Source: a bacterium
GTDB lineage: Bacteria; Chloroflexota; Dormibacteria; Aeolococcales; Aeolococcaceae
Reading direction: 5' to 3'
DNA: 45,793 nucleotides
Assembly (NCBI GenBank): GCA_021847925.1
Contig: JAJZNI010000069.1
Location: 1 to 45,793, forward strand
The notes beneath the pieces were generated by a model that worked only from the letters and a program-made list of their open reading frames with translations, was not told where the DNA came from and searched no databases. The translations under genes and the position numbers were made by a program. Shown here piece by piece: positions 1 through 10,702 of the stretch (positions within the stretch are counted from its first letter, which is position 1; each line of letters begins with the position of its first letter).

Positions 1-66
1 GCACGCCGGCCCGCCTCATAACGCGACACCCCTGTGGACTGCGACACGAGGACTGGAGGGAGCCTT

Positions 67-1971
67 ATGTTCAATCGCATCACTCGCTTCTCGGCGCGAG
101 GGGCCCCTCCACGGGCGCCGGCGCCGCCCTCGAGCGTGGCGCCGCCTCCCGGCTCTCCCCCTCCCCTGACGGAGGAGGAGCTGTCGCACGCACCGGGACC
201 GGACCATCGACCCTGGCACCGGTCACGCCTGCCGAAGGTTCTGATCCTCGGGCTGGTCCTGATCTTCGGCGGCAGCTGGCTGGCCACCTGGATCCAGACC
301 GGAGCCGGCGCGGCGTCGGTCGACGAGGTGACCTACCTCGGGGCGGGAAATGGCCTCAACAACGCCTACATCTACATCCCGAACGGGGTGACGGCGAAGC
401 ACCCGGCGCCGGGCATCCTTGTCGTTCACGGCTGGAACAACAGCCTGGTCATGATGTCCAACACGGCACTGGAGCTCGCGCGTCGTGGCTATGTGGTCCT
501 CAACATCGACATGGAGGACCACGGCCTCTCCTCGACCGTCCCGGCTCCGGGGGACGGCGCCCTCGGAGCGCTCGACGGTCTCAGATACCTGACCAGCCTA
601 CAGATCGTTGAGAAGGGTCGGGTCGGGGCGGTCGCGATGTCGTTGGGCGGGCTCGAGATCGCCTCGGCGGTCGCGGCCGACCCCAAGGCTGTGACGTCGA
701 TGTACTTCATGGACACCGGCTGTTTCGCGGTGTGTGCCATGCACATCAATCAGGCGATGAGCGTCGGCACCGGTACGGAGTTCCAGACAATCGAGACCAA
801 CTTCGCACCGCAGCCCGGGGTCATCAACGGTGCGACGGTGAAGAATGCCCCGATCCTCGAGAAGTGGGCGGGAACGACCCAGCCGCTGGTCCCAGGGAAG
901 CTGTACGGGAGCATCAGCGCCGGTACCGCACGTCAGTTCTGGGAGCACTTCGGAGACCACCCATTCTCGACCGATGACCCGGAGACGATTGGTGACGTCA
1001 CGACGTGGTTCGGGGAGACACTCGGGACCCCGGTAAAGGCCTCCGGCCTCATCTTTCTGTGGAAGGACGTGGGCACGGGCCTCGCGGGGCTGGGCTTGGT
1101 CATCTTCCTCTTCGGCTTCGGCAGCTGGCTGCTTCAGCGCAGGACCTTCGCAGACCTCCACGAGACCACGCCCGAGTACCGGGGCAACCGTGGCCGGATG
1201 TGGTGGCTCTTCGCCCTGATCACGACCCTCGTGGGGCCCCTCCTGTACTTCTGGGCCACCAACACAGGGTTCACGGACAACTGGTTCGGCTGGCAGGAGG
1301 TATCCACTGCTTTCAGCTTCTGGCTGGGCATGGTCGCCCTGGTCACCGTCGCGATCCTGGTCGGCTGTTATTTCCTCTTCGGCCGCAGGTCGGGAATGAC
1401 GCTGGTCCATTATGGGATCAGTTGGAGTCGCGGGCTGGACTGGGGCCGGATTGCCAAGTCGGGGCTGTTCGCCTTGGTCGTCGGTGGAGGCGCATACCTC
1501 ATCCTCATCTTCGTGCACATGGCGATGCACGTCGACATGGGCGTCTGGGTGCTGCCGTACCAGACCACCACGCTCGGAAACTTCCCCTTCATGCTCGCCT
1601 ACTCGATTCCGATCGTCCTGTACTTCCTGGCCACATCGACGGTCCTCACCACGATTCGGGCGAGGAACGGCCAGGCGAGCCTGGCTCGCGAGATGGTGAC
1701 CAACATGGTCGTGTTGTCGGTGGGCTTGATCGGCATGCTGCTCATCTTCTACCTGCCCCTGGAGTTCTTCGGAGCCACACCCTCATCCAACGTGGGCTGG
1801 TTGATGATGGCCATCAACGGCCTCGGCCTGATTCCGCTGGTTCCCACCCTCGCGGGGCTGATGACGTACTACTTCCGCAAGACCGGGCACATCTATGTCG
1901 GGGCCTTCGTCTGCACCATCCTGGTGGTCACCTTCCTGGTCGGAGCGGAAACCACATTCGGGATCGGATAG
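67..1971 (+). CDS. alpha/beta hydrolase domain fused to a multi-pass membrane C-terminal region
   Basis: ATG at 67 preceded by GGAGGGAG; N-terminal Pro-rich segment and TM, hydrolase motifs (ILVVHGWNN, VGAVAMSLGG nucleophile elbow), then about 8 hydrophobic segments. Confidence 0.75.
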   Translation: MFNRITRFSARGAPPRAPAPPSSVAPPPGSPPPLTEEELSHAPGPDHRPWHRSRLPKVLILGLVLIFGGSWLATWIQTGAGAASVDEVTYLGAGNGLNNAYIYIPNGVTAKHPAPGILVVHGWNNSLVMMSNTALELARRGYVVLNIDMEDHGLSSTVPAPGDGALGALDGLRYLTSLQIVEKGRVGAVAMSLGGLEIASAVAADPKAVTSMYFMDTGCFAVCAMHINQAMSVGTGTEFQTIETNFAPQPGVINGATVKNAPILEKWAGTTQPLVPGKLYGSISAGTARQFWEHFGDHPFSTDDPETIGDVTTWFGETLGTPVKASGLIFLWKDVGTGLAGLGLVIFLFGFGSWLLQRRTFADLHETTPEYRGNRGRMWWLFALITTLVGPLLYFWATNTGFTDNWFGWQEVSTAFSFWLGMVALVTVAILVGCYFLFGRRSGMTLVHYGISWSRGLDWGRIAKSGLFALVVGGGAYLILIFVHMAMHVDMGVWVLPYQTTTLGNFPFMLAYSIPIVLYFLATSTVLTTIRARNGQASLAREMVTNMVVLSVGLIGMLLIFYLPLEFFGATPSSNVGWLMMAINGLGLIPLVPTLAGLMTYYFRKTGHIYVGAFVCTILVVTFLVGAETTFGIG

Positions 1972-2092
1972 ATTGATCGTTTCGCTCCGCCGCAGTGTGG
2001 CCTCCCGGTGGGATGCTGGAATCATGGATGCTGGTTTCTGGAGCACCACCTCGTCCCGGGGCGGACGACGGCGGCTTTTGGCCTGACCTTAC

Positions 2093-2126
2093 GGGTGGGC
2101 GCGACGCTCAGGCGCCGCGCCCACCC
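2093..2126 (+). promoter_or_regulatory. Perfect 11-bp inverted repeat (GGGTGGGCGCG / CGCGCCCACCC, 12-nt loop) upstream of glpK
   Basis: Read directly from sequence; ends 33 nt before the glpK ATG. Confidence 0.6.
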
Positions 2127-2159
2127 ACTCATCATGCCCGGAGTCGAGGAGCACGCGTC

Positions 2160-3683
2160 ATGGCTGAGGCTCGGTATGTCGGGGCGCTGGATCAGGGAAC
2201 CACCAGCACCCGCTTCTTGATCTTCGACCACGCCGGGACGGTGGTCGGCATGGCTCAGAGGGAGCACGAGCAGATCTACCCCAGGCCCGGCTGGGTCGAG
2301 CACGATCCCCAGGAGATCTGGGCCCGGTGCAAGCAGGTGATCGACGGCGCCTTGGACCAGGCGGGGCTCCAGCCCCCCGACCTCATCGCGGTCGGGGTCA
2401 CCACCCAGCGTGAGACCGCCGTTGTCTGGGACCGCAGAACCGGGCAGCCCGTGCACAACGCCATCGTCTGGCAGGACACGAGAACCGACCAGCTCTGCAG
2501 CGAGCTGGCGCGGGTTGGAGGTCAGGACCGCTTCCGGGCCAGGGTGGGGCTGCCCCTGGCCACCTATTTCTCGGGCCCCAAGATCTCCTGGCTCCTCGAG
2601 AACGTCTGTGGCCTGCGCGACCGCGCCGAGGCGGGGGAGCTAGCCTTCGGCACCATTGACAGCTGGTGCATCTGGAATCTCACCGGCGGGGTCCACGTCA
2701 CCGACGTGACCAACGCCAGCCGCACCATGCTGATGAACCTCAACAGCTTGGACTGGGACCCGGAGATCCTGGCCACCCTCGGCATCCCCCGGGCCATGCT
2801 CCCCGAGATCCGGTCCTCCTCGGAGATCTATGGCGTCTGCGGGGCTCCTCTGGCGGGTGTGCCGGTGGCCGGCGACCTGGGCGATCAGCAGGCGGCACTG
2901 TTCGGCCAGACGTGCTTCTCCGCCGGCGAGGCCAAGAACACTTATGGAACCGGCAACTTCATGCTGATCAACACCGGCACCGCGCCCGTACCCTCGGAAA
3001 GCGGCCTCCTGACCACCCTGGGCTACAAGATCGGCGCGCAGCCCGCCGTGTATTGTCTCGAAGGCTCGATCGCCATCACGGGGGCGCTGGTCCAGTGGCT
3101 GCGCGACAACCTGGGGATCATCAGCAGCTCGGCCGAGGTGGAGGGGCTCGCAGCGACGGTCGAGGACAACGGGGGCTGCTACTTCGTGCCCGCCTTCTCG
3201 GGGCTCTTCGCCCCCTACTGGAGGAGCGATGCGCGGGGGGTGATCGCCGGCCTCACCCGCTACGTGACCAAGGGCCATCTCGCCCGCGCCGTGCTGGAGG
3301 CCACCGCCTGGCAGACCCGCGAGGTCCTTGACGCCATGAGGGCCGACTCCGGGGTGGCCCTCTCGTCGCTGCGCGTGGACGGCGGGATGGTCTTCAACAA
3401 CCTGCTCATGCAGATGCAGGCCGACGTGCTCGGAATGCCGGTGATCCGTCCCAGGGTGGCGGAGACCACCGCGCTCGGCGCAGCCTATGCTGCGGGCCTG
3501 TCGACCAACTTCTGGACCGGCCTCGAGGAGCTGCGAGCCAACTGGCAGGTGGATCGGTGTTGGGAGCCAGCGGCGGACAGAGCGGATGTCGAGGCCGAAT
3601 TCAGGCTCTGGAAGAAGGCGGTCACCCGTACCTTCGACTGGGTGGATTGCCCCCCAGGGGGGCGGACCGGTCCCGATGCCTGA
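2160..3683 (+). CDS. glpK: Glycerol kinase
   Basis: [26 protein letters not shown]..., [29 protein letters not shown] kinase motifs. Confidence 0.95.
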   Translation: MAEARYVGALDQGTTSTRFLIFDHAGTVVGMAQREHEQIYPRPGWVEHDPQEIWARCKQVIDGALDQAGLQPPDLIAVGVTTQRETAVVWDRRTGQPVHNAIVWQDTRTDQLCSELARVGGQDRFRARVGLPLATYFSGPKISWLLENVCGLRDRAEAGELAFGTIDSWCIWNLTGGVHVTDVTNASRTMLMNLNSLDWDPEILATLGIPRAMLPEIRSSSEIYGVCGAPLAGVPVAGDLGDQQAALFGQTCFSAGEAKNTYGTGNFMLINTGTAPVPSESGLLTTLGYKIGAQPAVYCLEGSIAITGALVQWLRDNLGIISSSAEVEGLAATVEDNGGCYFVPAFSGLFAPYWRSDARGVIAGLTRYVTKGHLARAVLEATAWQTREVLDAMRADSGVALSSLRVDGGMVFNNLLMQMQADVLGMPVIRPRVAETTALGAAYAAGLSTNFWTGLEELRANWQVDRCWEPAADRADVEAEFRLWKKAVTRTFDWVDCPPGGRTGPDA

Positions 3684-5376
3684 TGCTCTCGACTGCGAGC
3701 TGCTGGTGATCGGGGGCGGGTCCACGGGAGCCGGGGTGGCCTGGGACGCCGCACTGCGCGGCCTCCAGGTCATCCTGGTCGACCGGAGCGACCTCGCCAC
3801 CGGGACCACCGGCCGCTTCCATGGGCTGCTCCACTCGGGAGCTCGCTACGTTGTCCGGGACCCGGCCGGAGCACGGGACTGCGCTCGGGAGAACGCTGTC
3901 CTCCGCCGCGTCGCCGCGCCGGCCCTCGAGGACACGGGCGGTCTCTTCGTCACGACCCCGCTCGACGACGTGGAGTACTCCAACCACTTCCTGGCGGCGT
4001 GTCCGGCGGCGGAGGTGCCTGTGGAGGAGATCCCGCCGGCTGAGGCGCTGCGCCGCGAGCCCCGGCTCAACCCCGCCATCCGCCGCGCCTTCAGCGTGCG
4101 TGACGCAAGCGTGGACAGCTGGAAGTTGGTCTGGGCCTGCGCCGGCGGGGCTCGCGAGCTGGGGGCCCGCATCCTCCCTTACCACCCCGTTCTCGCGCTG
4201 CTCCGGGACGGCAGCCGGGTGACCGGGGCTCGCCTGCGCGACCTGCGCGGGGACCGCGAGCTCGAGGTCCGCGCTGAGTGCGTGGTCAACGCCGGCGGGG
4301 CGTGGGGCGGACGCATCGCCGGTCTTGCCGGGTTGCACGTCGGCGTGCGCCCGGGCAAGGGGGTGATGGTGGCCGTAAACCACCGGCTCGCGGGCGCCGT
4401 GGTCAATCGCTGCCATCTCACGGGGGACGGCGATATCGTGGTGCCCAGCCACAGCGTCAGTATCATCGGCACGACGGACACCGCGGTGGAGGATCCCGAC
4501 GATGTGGAGCCCACCGCCGCCGAGGTCGCGGCCATGCTCGATGCGGGTGACGCCCTGCTCCCCGGCCTGAGCCGCGCTCGCGCGCTCCGGGTGTGGGGGG
4601 GGGCGCGCCCGCTCCTTCCCCGGGCGGAGGGCCCCGGGATCGACCATCGCGCCATCTCCCGCTCGCACAGCGTGATCCGGCACTCTCAGGTGGACGGCAT
4701 GGCGGGGCTCGTGACCATCGTCGGCGGCAAGCTCACCACCTTCCGGCTCATGGCCGAGGACACCGTGGATGCCGTCTGCCAGGAGCTGGGCACCGACCGC
4801 CGCTGCGCGACTGCCGAGACGCCCATTCCGGTAGACGGGCCGCATGGCCACCACCGGCTGTCCCACCGCGCAGAGGCGTTCGAGCACCGCCTGGAGCGGA
4901 GTGATGGGACTGATCCCCTGGTCTGCGAGTGCGAGATGGTGCCTCGCTCCGAGCTCCTGGCCGCCGCCCGGACACACCCGGGATCCGACCTCGACGACCT
5001 GCGCCGCCTCCTGCGGATCGGCATGGGCCCGTGCCAGGGCGGCTTCTGCACCTTCCGGACCGCGGCCATCCTGCATGAGGCCGGGCTGCTGGACGCCACC
5101 CGCGCCGTGTCCGTGCTGCTGAGCTTCGTCGAGGAGCGTTGGAAGGGGCAGCGCTCCGTGCTCTGGGGGCAGCAGCTGCGCCAGTCCCACCTCGACGAGT
5201 GGATCTTTCAAGGAAGCCTCGACCTCGAACATCTTCCGGAGACCTCCGCGCCCCAGTCGACCCGCGCTCAGGAACCGCTCCCTAACGGCCGAGATCCGCT
5301 GGGCCGACCGCTCGGGACGGCGACGGCGCAGGACGACCGGATCGCCAGTCCCCCAGGGCCGGAGCCGGAGCCGTGA
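3676..5376 (+). CDS. glpA: Glycerol-3-phosphate dehydrogenase, FAD subunit A (with BFD-like Cys cluster)
   Basis: [40 protein letters not shown]-terminal CECEMVPR...[10 protein letters not shown]. Confidence 0.9.
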   Translation: MPDALDCELLVIGGGSTGAGVAWDAALRGLQVILVDRSDLATGTTGRFHGLLHSGARYVVRDPAGARDCARENAVLRRVAAPALEDTGGLFVTTPLDDVEYSNHFLAACPAAEVPVEEIPPAEALRREPRLNPAIRRAFSVRDASVDSWKLVWACAGGARELGARILPYHPVLALLRDGSRVTGARLRDLRGDRELEVRAECVVNAGGAWGGRIAGLAGLHVGVRPGKGVMVAVNHRLAGAVVNRCHLTGDGDIVVPSHSVSIIGTTDTAVEDPDDVEPTAAEVAAMLDAGDALLPGLSRARALRVWGGARPLLPRAEGPGIDHRAISRSHSVIRHSQVDGMAGLVTIVGGKLTTFRLMAEDTVDAVCQELGTDRRCATAETPIPVDGPHGHHRLSHRAEAFEHRLERSDGTDPLVCECEMVPRSELLAAARTHPGSDLDDLRRLLRIGMGPCQGGFCTFRTAAILHEAGLLDATRAVSVLLSFVEERWKGQRSVLWGQQLRQSHLDEWIFQGSLDLEHLPETSAPQSTRAQEPLPNGRDPLGRPLGTATAQDDRIASPPGPEPEP

Positions 5377-6569
5377 AGGTGGATGCCCTGGTGATCGCGA
5401 CGGGGGAGGGGTCCCTGCCCCTCGCCACCGGGACGATCGACGTCCTCGGCTACTCGCCGGGCCTGGTCTCCAGCCCGTTCGAGGCGTTGCCCACGTTCCT
5501 TCATGCCAATCCCGAACATCCCTACCGGATCGCGGGCATCGACGGGGTGGAGCACGCTCTGGCCTGGCTGGCCGAAACGGCCGAATCCCTCGGATACCAG
5601 GGCGGCCTCGTCCGCAACCGGTGGGTCCCGACGGTGCTCGGCGGCCTCCGCCCCACATCGATGCTTCCCCGCAGCATGGTCTCCGCCGACCTCCATGCCA
5701 ACGCCCACGCCGAGATCGTCGTCGCCGGCATCCGCGGCTACCGTGACTTCCATCCCGCGCTGCTCGCCGCCAACCTCTCCCTGGCCACACCGCCATCGGG
5801 GGGCCGGACTATTCGCGCACGGGCCACCGAGGTCGAATGGCCGGGCAACTCTAGCGACCTGGTCCCCTTCCGGCTGGCACGGCGCCTCGAGGAGGCGGCG
5901 GTGCGGCGCGAGATCGCCAACCGCATCCGCCCCAGCTTGGGGGGGGCGACGGCGGTCGCGATGCCCGCCCTGCTCGGACGGGAGCGGTGGGACGAGGTCC
6001 ACCGCGATCTGGAGGGGCGCCTCGAGCGCGACGTCTTCGAGGTGCCCGGCCTGCCGCCGTCCCTGCCGGGGCTGCGCCTCTCAGACTGCCTTCGTCGGGC
6101 GCTTCGCCGTGCGGGGGGCCGTCTCCTTCTTGGGAGCAGCGCTGTGAGCGCCACCCGCGTCGACGGCGAGGTTCGTTCGGTGACTGTGACCCAGGCAGCG
6201 CGCCACACTGAGGTGAAGGCCGGCTTTGTCATCCTCGCCACTGGCGGGTTCGCCGCCGGCGGCATCGCGCGCGACCGGGATGGAACTCTGCGCGAGCCGT
6301 TGCTCGGTCTTCCGGTGCACGGTCCTCAGGTGGGCGCCGAACCGACTTCTCCGCGCTTCCTTGGCTCCCAGCCCCTGGACCGGGCGGGGGTCCGCACCGA
6401 TCCTACCGGCCGGCCTCTCGACACGGCCGGCGAACCCTGGGCCCGTAATCTGTACGCTGCGGGGGCCGTTCTCGCCGGCGCCGTGCCGTGGCGAGAGAAG
6501 TCGGGCGAGGGGGTGGCTCTCGCCACCGCGTGGGCGGTTACCGGCGCCATCCTAGGAGGGGCGCAGTGA
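5373..6569 (+). CDS. glpB: Anaerobic glycerol-3-phosphate dehydrogenase subunit B
   Basis: Position between glpA and glpC; flavoprotein-like VIATGEGSLPLATGTIDVLGY...; GTG start overlaps glpA stop. Confidence 0.85.
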   Translation: MKVDALVIATGEGSLPLATGTIDVLGYSPGLVSSPFEALPTFLHANPEHPYRIAGIDGVEHALAWLAETAESLGYQGGLVRNRWVPTVLGGLRPTSMLPRSMVSADLHANAHAEIVVAGIRGYRDFHPALLAANLSLATPPSGGRTIRARATEVEWPGNSSDLVPFRLARRLEEAAVRREIANRIRPSLGGATAVAMPALLGRERWDEVHRDLEGRLERDVFEVPGLPPSLPGLRLSDCLRRALRRAGGRLLLGSSAVSATRVDGEVRSVTVTQAARHTEVKAGFVILATGGFAAGGIARDRDGTLREPLLGLPVHGPQVGAEPTSPRFLGSQPLDRAGVRTDPTGRPLDTAGEPWARNLYAAGAVLAGAVPWREKSGEGVALATAWAVTGAILGGAQ

Positions 6570-7837
6570 GCGCACGGGTAGACCCGATGGGGTCGTCGGA
6601 CCACCTCGAGAGTGGGGCGGCGCTGGTGCGCAGTTCCCTCGACGCCTGCATAAAGTGCACCATCTGCGAGAGCGCCTGCCCCTTCGCGGTGGCCACTCCA
6701 CTCTTCCCGGGCCCCAAGACCGTGGGCCCGCAGGCGGAGCGCTTTCGCAGCGGACTCAGCTCCGCCGACTGGTCCGTCGACTACTGCTCGGGGTGCGGGA
6801 TCTGCAGCCGCGTCTGCCCCCAGGGGGTGCGCATCGCTGAGATCAACGCGCAGGCCCGCGCCCGGCTCAAGGAAAGGACCGGGATCCCGCTCCGTGACCA
6901 GCTGTTGGCGCGCCCCGACGTCATGGGGCGGCTGGGACAGCCGGTGGCGCCGCTCTTCAACCGGGCCGTCGAGACGCCGGCCGTGCGCACGATCATGGAG
7001 CGGACCCTGGGCATCCACAGGAGCGCTGCCATCCCTCGGGTGTCGCCGCGGACCTTCCAAAGTTGGTCCCGGCGGCACCCACCCGCGCCCGGTCCGGACC
7101 GTGTGGTCTACTTTCACGGCTGCAGCGTCAACCACTTCGAACCACGGTTGGGGCGCATGGTGGTCGCCGTCCTTGAGCATCAGGGTCTGCGTGTTGACGT
7201 GCCTGAGCAGGGGTGCTGCGGGCTCCCGCTGCAGTCCAACGGCAACTTCCCGGCTGCACGCCGCTACCTCACCCGTCTTGCGCACAGGCTGGCGGCGGCG
7301 GCGGACGTCTCCGTGATCGCCTCGTCCACCAGCTGCGGGCTGATGCTCAAGCGGGAGGGGCGCGAGATACTGGGTGTGGACGATCCGGCCCTGGCCGACG
7401 TCTCGCGGAGGACCTGGGACATCTTCGAGTTTCTCCGCGACCTGCACGAGAGGGGGTTGCTGCGCACCGATCTCCAGCCCGTCGATCTCTGCGTCGCCTA
7501 CCACGCGCCGTGCCAGCAGCAGAATCACCTGATGGGCAAGCCGGCGATCGACATCCTCTCGCTCGTCCCCGGACTGCGAATCATCGAGCTGGAGCGCGAC
7601 TGCTGCGGGGTGGCGGGAACCTATGGGCTGAAGCGGGAGAAGCACGATATCTCGATGAGCGTGGGCGAGGATCTCTTCCATGACATCCGGGGGCTCGAAC
7701 CCGACGCGGTGCTGTGCGACAGCGAGACCTGCCGCTGGCAGATCGCCAAAGCCACGGGGTACCCGGTCGTCCACCCCGTGGAGATCCTCCATCGCGCCTA
7801 TTCCGGCGGCGGACGTCCGCCGCGAGCGCGCGGCTGA
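6566..7837 (+). CDS. glpC: Anaerobic glycerol-3-phosphate dehydrogenase subunit C (Fe-S / CCG domains)
   Basis: CIKCTICESACPF, CSGCGICSRVCPQG, two CCG motifs; GTG start overlaps glpB TGA. Confidence 0.9.
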   Translation: MSARVDPMGSSDHLESGAALVRSSLDACIKCTICESACPFAVATPLFPGPKTVGPQAERFRSGLSSADWSVDYCSGCGICSRVCPQGVRIAEINAQARARLKERTGIPLRDQLLARPDVMGRLGQPVAPLFNRAVETPAVRTIMERTLGIHRSAAIPRVSPRTFQSWSRRHPPAPGPDRVVYFHGCSVNHFEPRLGRMVVAVLEHQGLRVDVPEQGCCGLPLQSNGNFPAARRYLTRLAHRLAAAADVSVIASSTSCGLMLKREGREILGVDDPALADVSRRTWDIFEFLRDLHERGLLRTDLQPVDLCVAYHAPCQQQNHLMGKPAIDILSLVPGLRIIELERDCCGVAGTYGLKREKHDISMSVGEDLFHDIRGLEPDAVLCDSETCRWQIAKATGYPVVHPVEILHRAYSGGGRPPRARG

Positions 7838-8151
7838 GGCGACCTCCACGCTACCGGCCCCTCCGGGGCCGTCAGGGCGGGTCGAGCACGATTCCGCGGG
7901 ACAGTGGCGGGGATCGGCGCCACGGTCAGTCGAAGCGGGTCAGGCATGGCCTCGCCGCGCCCTCGCCGCCTGATCACGGGCGGCCGAGGGGCCAACTCCG
8001 GGGGTCGGCCTCGGTGATGCTGCATTTGGCACCCACAGCTCGCCCGGCCCGACACCGGCCCGCCCAGCCGGGTTCCGCCGCGTGGATTGCTGCGTCCCCC
8101 TGTCAGCCGGTACATGCGGATGTCCCCGCGACAGGAGCTGCCCGCCCGCCC

Positions 8152-10602
8152 TCAGCCCAGGGCGACCTCCACGACCACGCGCGTGACACCCGGCCCGGGC
8201 AGCGGCACCACGTCGCCCTCCACAGCGCGGCCGTCCACGGTCAGCGCCACGCCGGCGCCGGGCCCTCGCCGCCGGACCCTGATCTCATACCAGGCTCCCC
8301 GGAAGCGCCGCCGCGCCGTGAAACCGTCCCAACTCCCCGGTATCGCGGGCGCCACCCGCAGCCCCTGGTGGGTGGGGCGGATGCCCAGGATCCACTGGGT
8401 GGCGGCGACGTAGGTCCAGGCGGCGGCGCCGGTGAGCCAGGCGTTGCGGGCCAGGCCGTGCTGCGGGTGCGCGGGCCCCAGGATGTTCTGGGAGTGCACG
8501 TAGGGCTCGGTCGCCGCCAGCTCCACGTCGGCGCGGGCCAGGGGGAGGAGCTGCCGGTAGGAGCGGTGGGCGCGGTCGCCCTCGCCCATCTGGGCGGCGG
8601 CGACGATGGACCAGGCTGCGGCATGGCAGAAGATGCCGCCGTTCTCCTTGGCCCCCGGGGGGTAGGTGGAGGTGCCGTTGACCCGGGGGTCGCCGCCGTC
8701 GTACGGGGGCCAGAGCAGGCTCAGCCCGTGGGCGCTGCCGAGGAGCTCGTCGGCCGCGTCCATCGCCCGGCGGGCGCGCTCGGGAGGCGCCACCTCGCCG
8801 ATCACCGACCAGCTCTGGGGGATGAGGTTGATCCGGTGGCGCTCCTCGGAGGCGACGCCGATGGGGCGTCCGGCGTCGTCGAAGGCGCGCGCGTACCACG
8901 CCCCGTCCCAGCCCGAGGCGTTGACCGCCCCGGCGATCTCGGCGTGGAGCGTGCGAAACCGCGCCTCGTCCTCGCCCCGGCCGAGATGCCCGGCGAGGTC
9001 GGCCAGGTCCAGCAGGGCGCGGCAGAGCTGCATCCCGCACCAGACGGACTCGGCCAGGCCCGAGCCGTGGTCCACGTTGAGGGTGTCGTCCCAGTCGGCG
9101 TAGCCGGGGCGGGGAAGCCCGTGCGGGCCGCGATGCGTGAGCGTGAAGTCGATCGCCGCCATCATGTGGCCCCAGACGGTGTCGTCGGGATCGCGGGCGG
9201 CGGCACCCGCCGCGTCCGGCGCCACCCCCCCGCCCGTCTGGTACGGCACCGAGCGGTGGAGGAGGTCGCCGTCCCCGGTCTCGCGGAGCAGCGCGCAGGT
9301 GGCGATGACGAGCCAGAGGTGGTCGTCGGCGAACCACGCCGGCCACTCGGGGTGCTCGGCGGCGATCCCCAGAGCGCCCTCCCCGGTGAGCGGGAAGAGC
9401 TGGTGCCAGGTGTGCCCGTCCGGGAACTGCAGCCCCCAGAGCTGGAGGAGGCGGTCCGCGCACCAGCCGGGGGCGGCGTGGGCCACCCCCAGGGTGTCCT
9501 GGGCGGAGTCCCGCGTGCCCAGCCCCCGCCCCAGGCCGGTCTCGTAGGCGGAGACGAAGCGCGACCAGTAGAGGGTGGTGCGGCACTGCACCTGGTTCCA
9601 GACATTGAGACTGGCATCCATCAGCGGGTCGGGGGTCGCGACGGTGAAGCTGCCGAGGAACTCGGACCAATCGGCGCGCAGCGCCTCGAACGCCGCCTCC
9701 ACGCGCGCGGGGTCGGACCAGCGATCGATGACGCCGGGGATCGCGTCGGGCGAGTCGGTGATCCCCAGCATGTAGACGATCTGCGCTCGCTCTCCCGGGG
9801 CGAGCTCGAGGTCGTGACAGAGCGAGCCGATCCCGTTGCCCCGGGGGGCGTCCGCGTTGCCCGGCTCGCCGCGGAGCACGGCCTCGGGGGCCTCGAGCGT
9901 CCCGCCGCGACCCGTGAAGAGCTCGCGATCGCAGTCGTGGCCGGCGCTGCGCCGGTCGGAGGCGAAGAGGGTCGTGGTGGGGCGGAAGCGGGTGGCGGCG
10001 CAGATGGCGTCCAGGTCGGGCCGGTACCGCGTGGCCAGGACCTGCGCGCTCCAGTCCAGGTTGTGCAGGTCGTTCATGGCATCGGGGAAGCTCAGCTCCG
10101 CGTAGCTGAAGGTGCGCAGGCGAAGCGGCCGCGGGGTGGTGTTGGTGAGGCGCAGCCGCCACAGCTCGATGGGACAGGGGTCGGCGCGCTGGCCCGGGGG
10201 CACGAAGTAGAGGGTCTCGGCGCGGACGCCGGAGCGCTCGGTGGTGATGCGGGTGTACCCGGCGCCGTGGCGGCACTCGTAGCGGTCCAGGGGGGCGCGC
10301 ACCGGCTGCCAGGTCGCTGCCCACGTCTCCCCCGTGTCCTGGAGGCGGAGGTACACGTAGCGGCCGGGCTGGTCGGCGGGGATGGCGTTGTACCGGTAGC
10401 GTGTGACCCGCCGGTTGCGCGGGTCGCGGTCGAAGGAGAAGCCGCCGCCGGTGTTGGAGACGATCCCCCCGTAGGCCCCCTCGCCGAGGTAGTTGATCCA
10501 CGGGGTCGGGGTGTCCGGGCGGGTGATGACGAACTCGCCGGTCTCCGCGTCGAGGTACCCGTAGGCGCTCTCCGCCAGCCGCGCTCCCACCTCGCACCGC
10601 AC
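8152..10602 (-). CDS. GH94 glycoside phosphorylase, cellobiose phosphorylase-like
   Basis: GYLDAETGEFVITRPDTPTPWINYLGE...; YADWDDTLN catalytic region; ~816 aa. Confidence 0.88.
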   Translation of the reverse strand: MRCEVGARLAESAYGYLDAETGEFVITRPDTPTPWINYLGEGAYGGIVSNTGGGFSFDRDPRNRRVTRYRYNAIPADQPGRYVYLRLQDTGETWAATWQPVRAPLDRYECRHGAGYTRITTERSGVRAETLYFVPPGQRADPCPIELWRLRLTNTTPRPLRLRTFSYAELSFPDAMNDLHNLDWSAQVLATRYRPDLDAICAATRFRPTTTLFASDRRSAGHDCDRELFTGRGGTLEAPEAVLRGEPGNADAPRGNGIGSLCHDLELAPGERAQIVYMLGITDSPDAIPGVIDRWSDPARVEAAFEALRADWSEFLGSFTVATPDPLMDASLNVWNQVQCRTTLYWSRFVSAYETGLGRGLGTRDSAQDTLGVAHAAPGWCADRLLQLWGLQFPDGHTWHQLFPLTGEGALGIAAEHPEWPAWFADDHLWLVIATCALLRETGDGDLLHRSVPYQTGGGVAPDAAGAAARDPDDTVWGHMMAAIDFTLTHRGPHGLPRPGYADWDDTLNVDHGSGLAESVWCGMQLCRALLDLADLAGHLGRGEDEARFRTLHAEIAGAVNASGWDGAWYARAFDDAGRPIGVASEERHRINLIPQSWSVIGEVAPPERARRAMDAADELLGSAHGLSLLWPPYDGGDPRVNGTSTYPPGAKENGGIFCHAAAWSIVAAAQMGEGDRAHRSYRQLLPLARADVELAATEPYVHSQNILGPAHPQHGLARNAWLTGAAAWTYVAATQWILGIRPTHQGLRVAPAIPGSWDGFTARRRFRGAWYEIRVRRRGPGAGVALTVDGRAVEGDVVPLPGPGVTRVVVEVALG

Positions 10603-10702
10603 CTCCTGGCCACCGGGACGGCGGCGACCTTAGCACGGCCCTCGCGGCCCCTGCGTCACAATCCCCGAGTTCGAGCGACCGCGACCAGGGAGGCATTCGC
10701 GC

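Noticed and set aside
7838-8151. Possible small gene or RNA in the ~310-bp glpC-GH94 gap
   Set aside because: No convincing start/SD/ORF or hairpin with conserved features found
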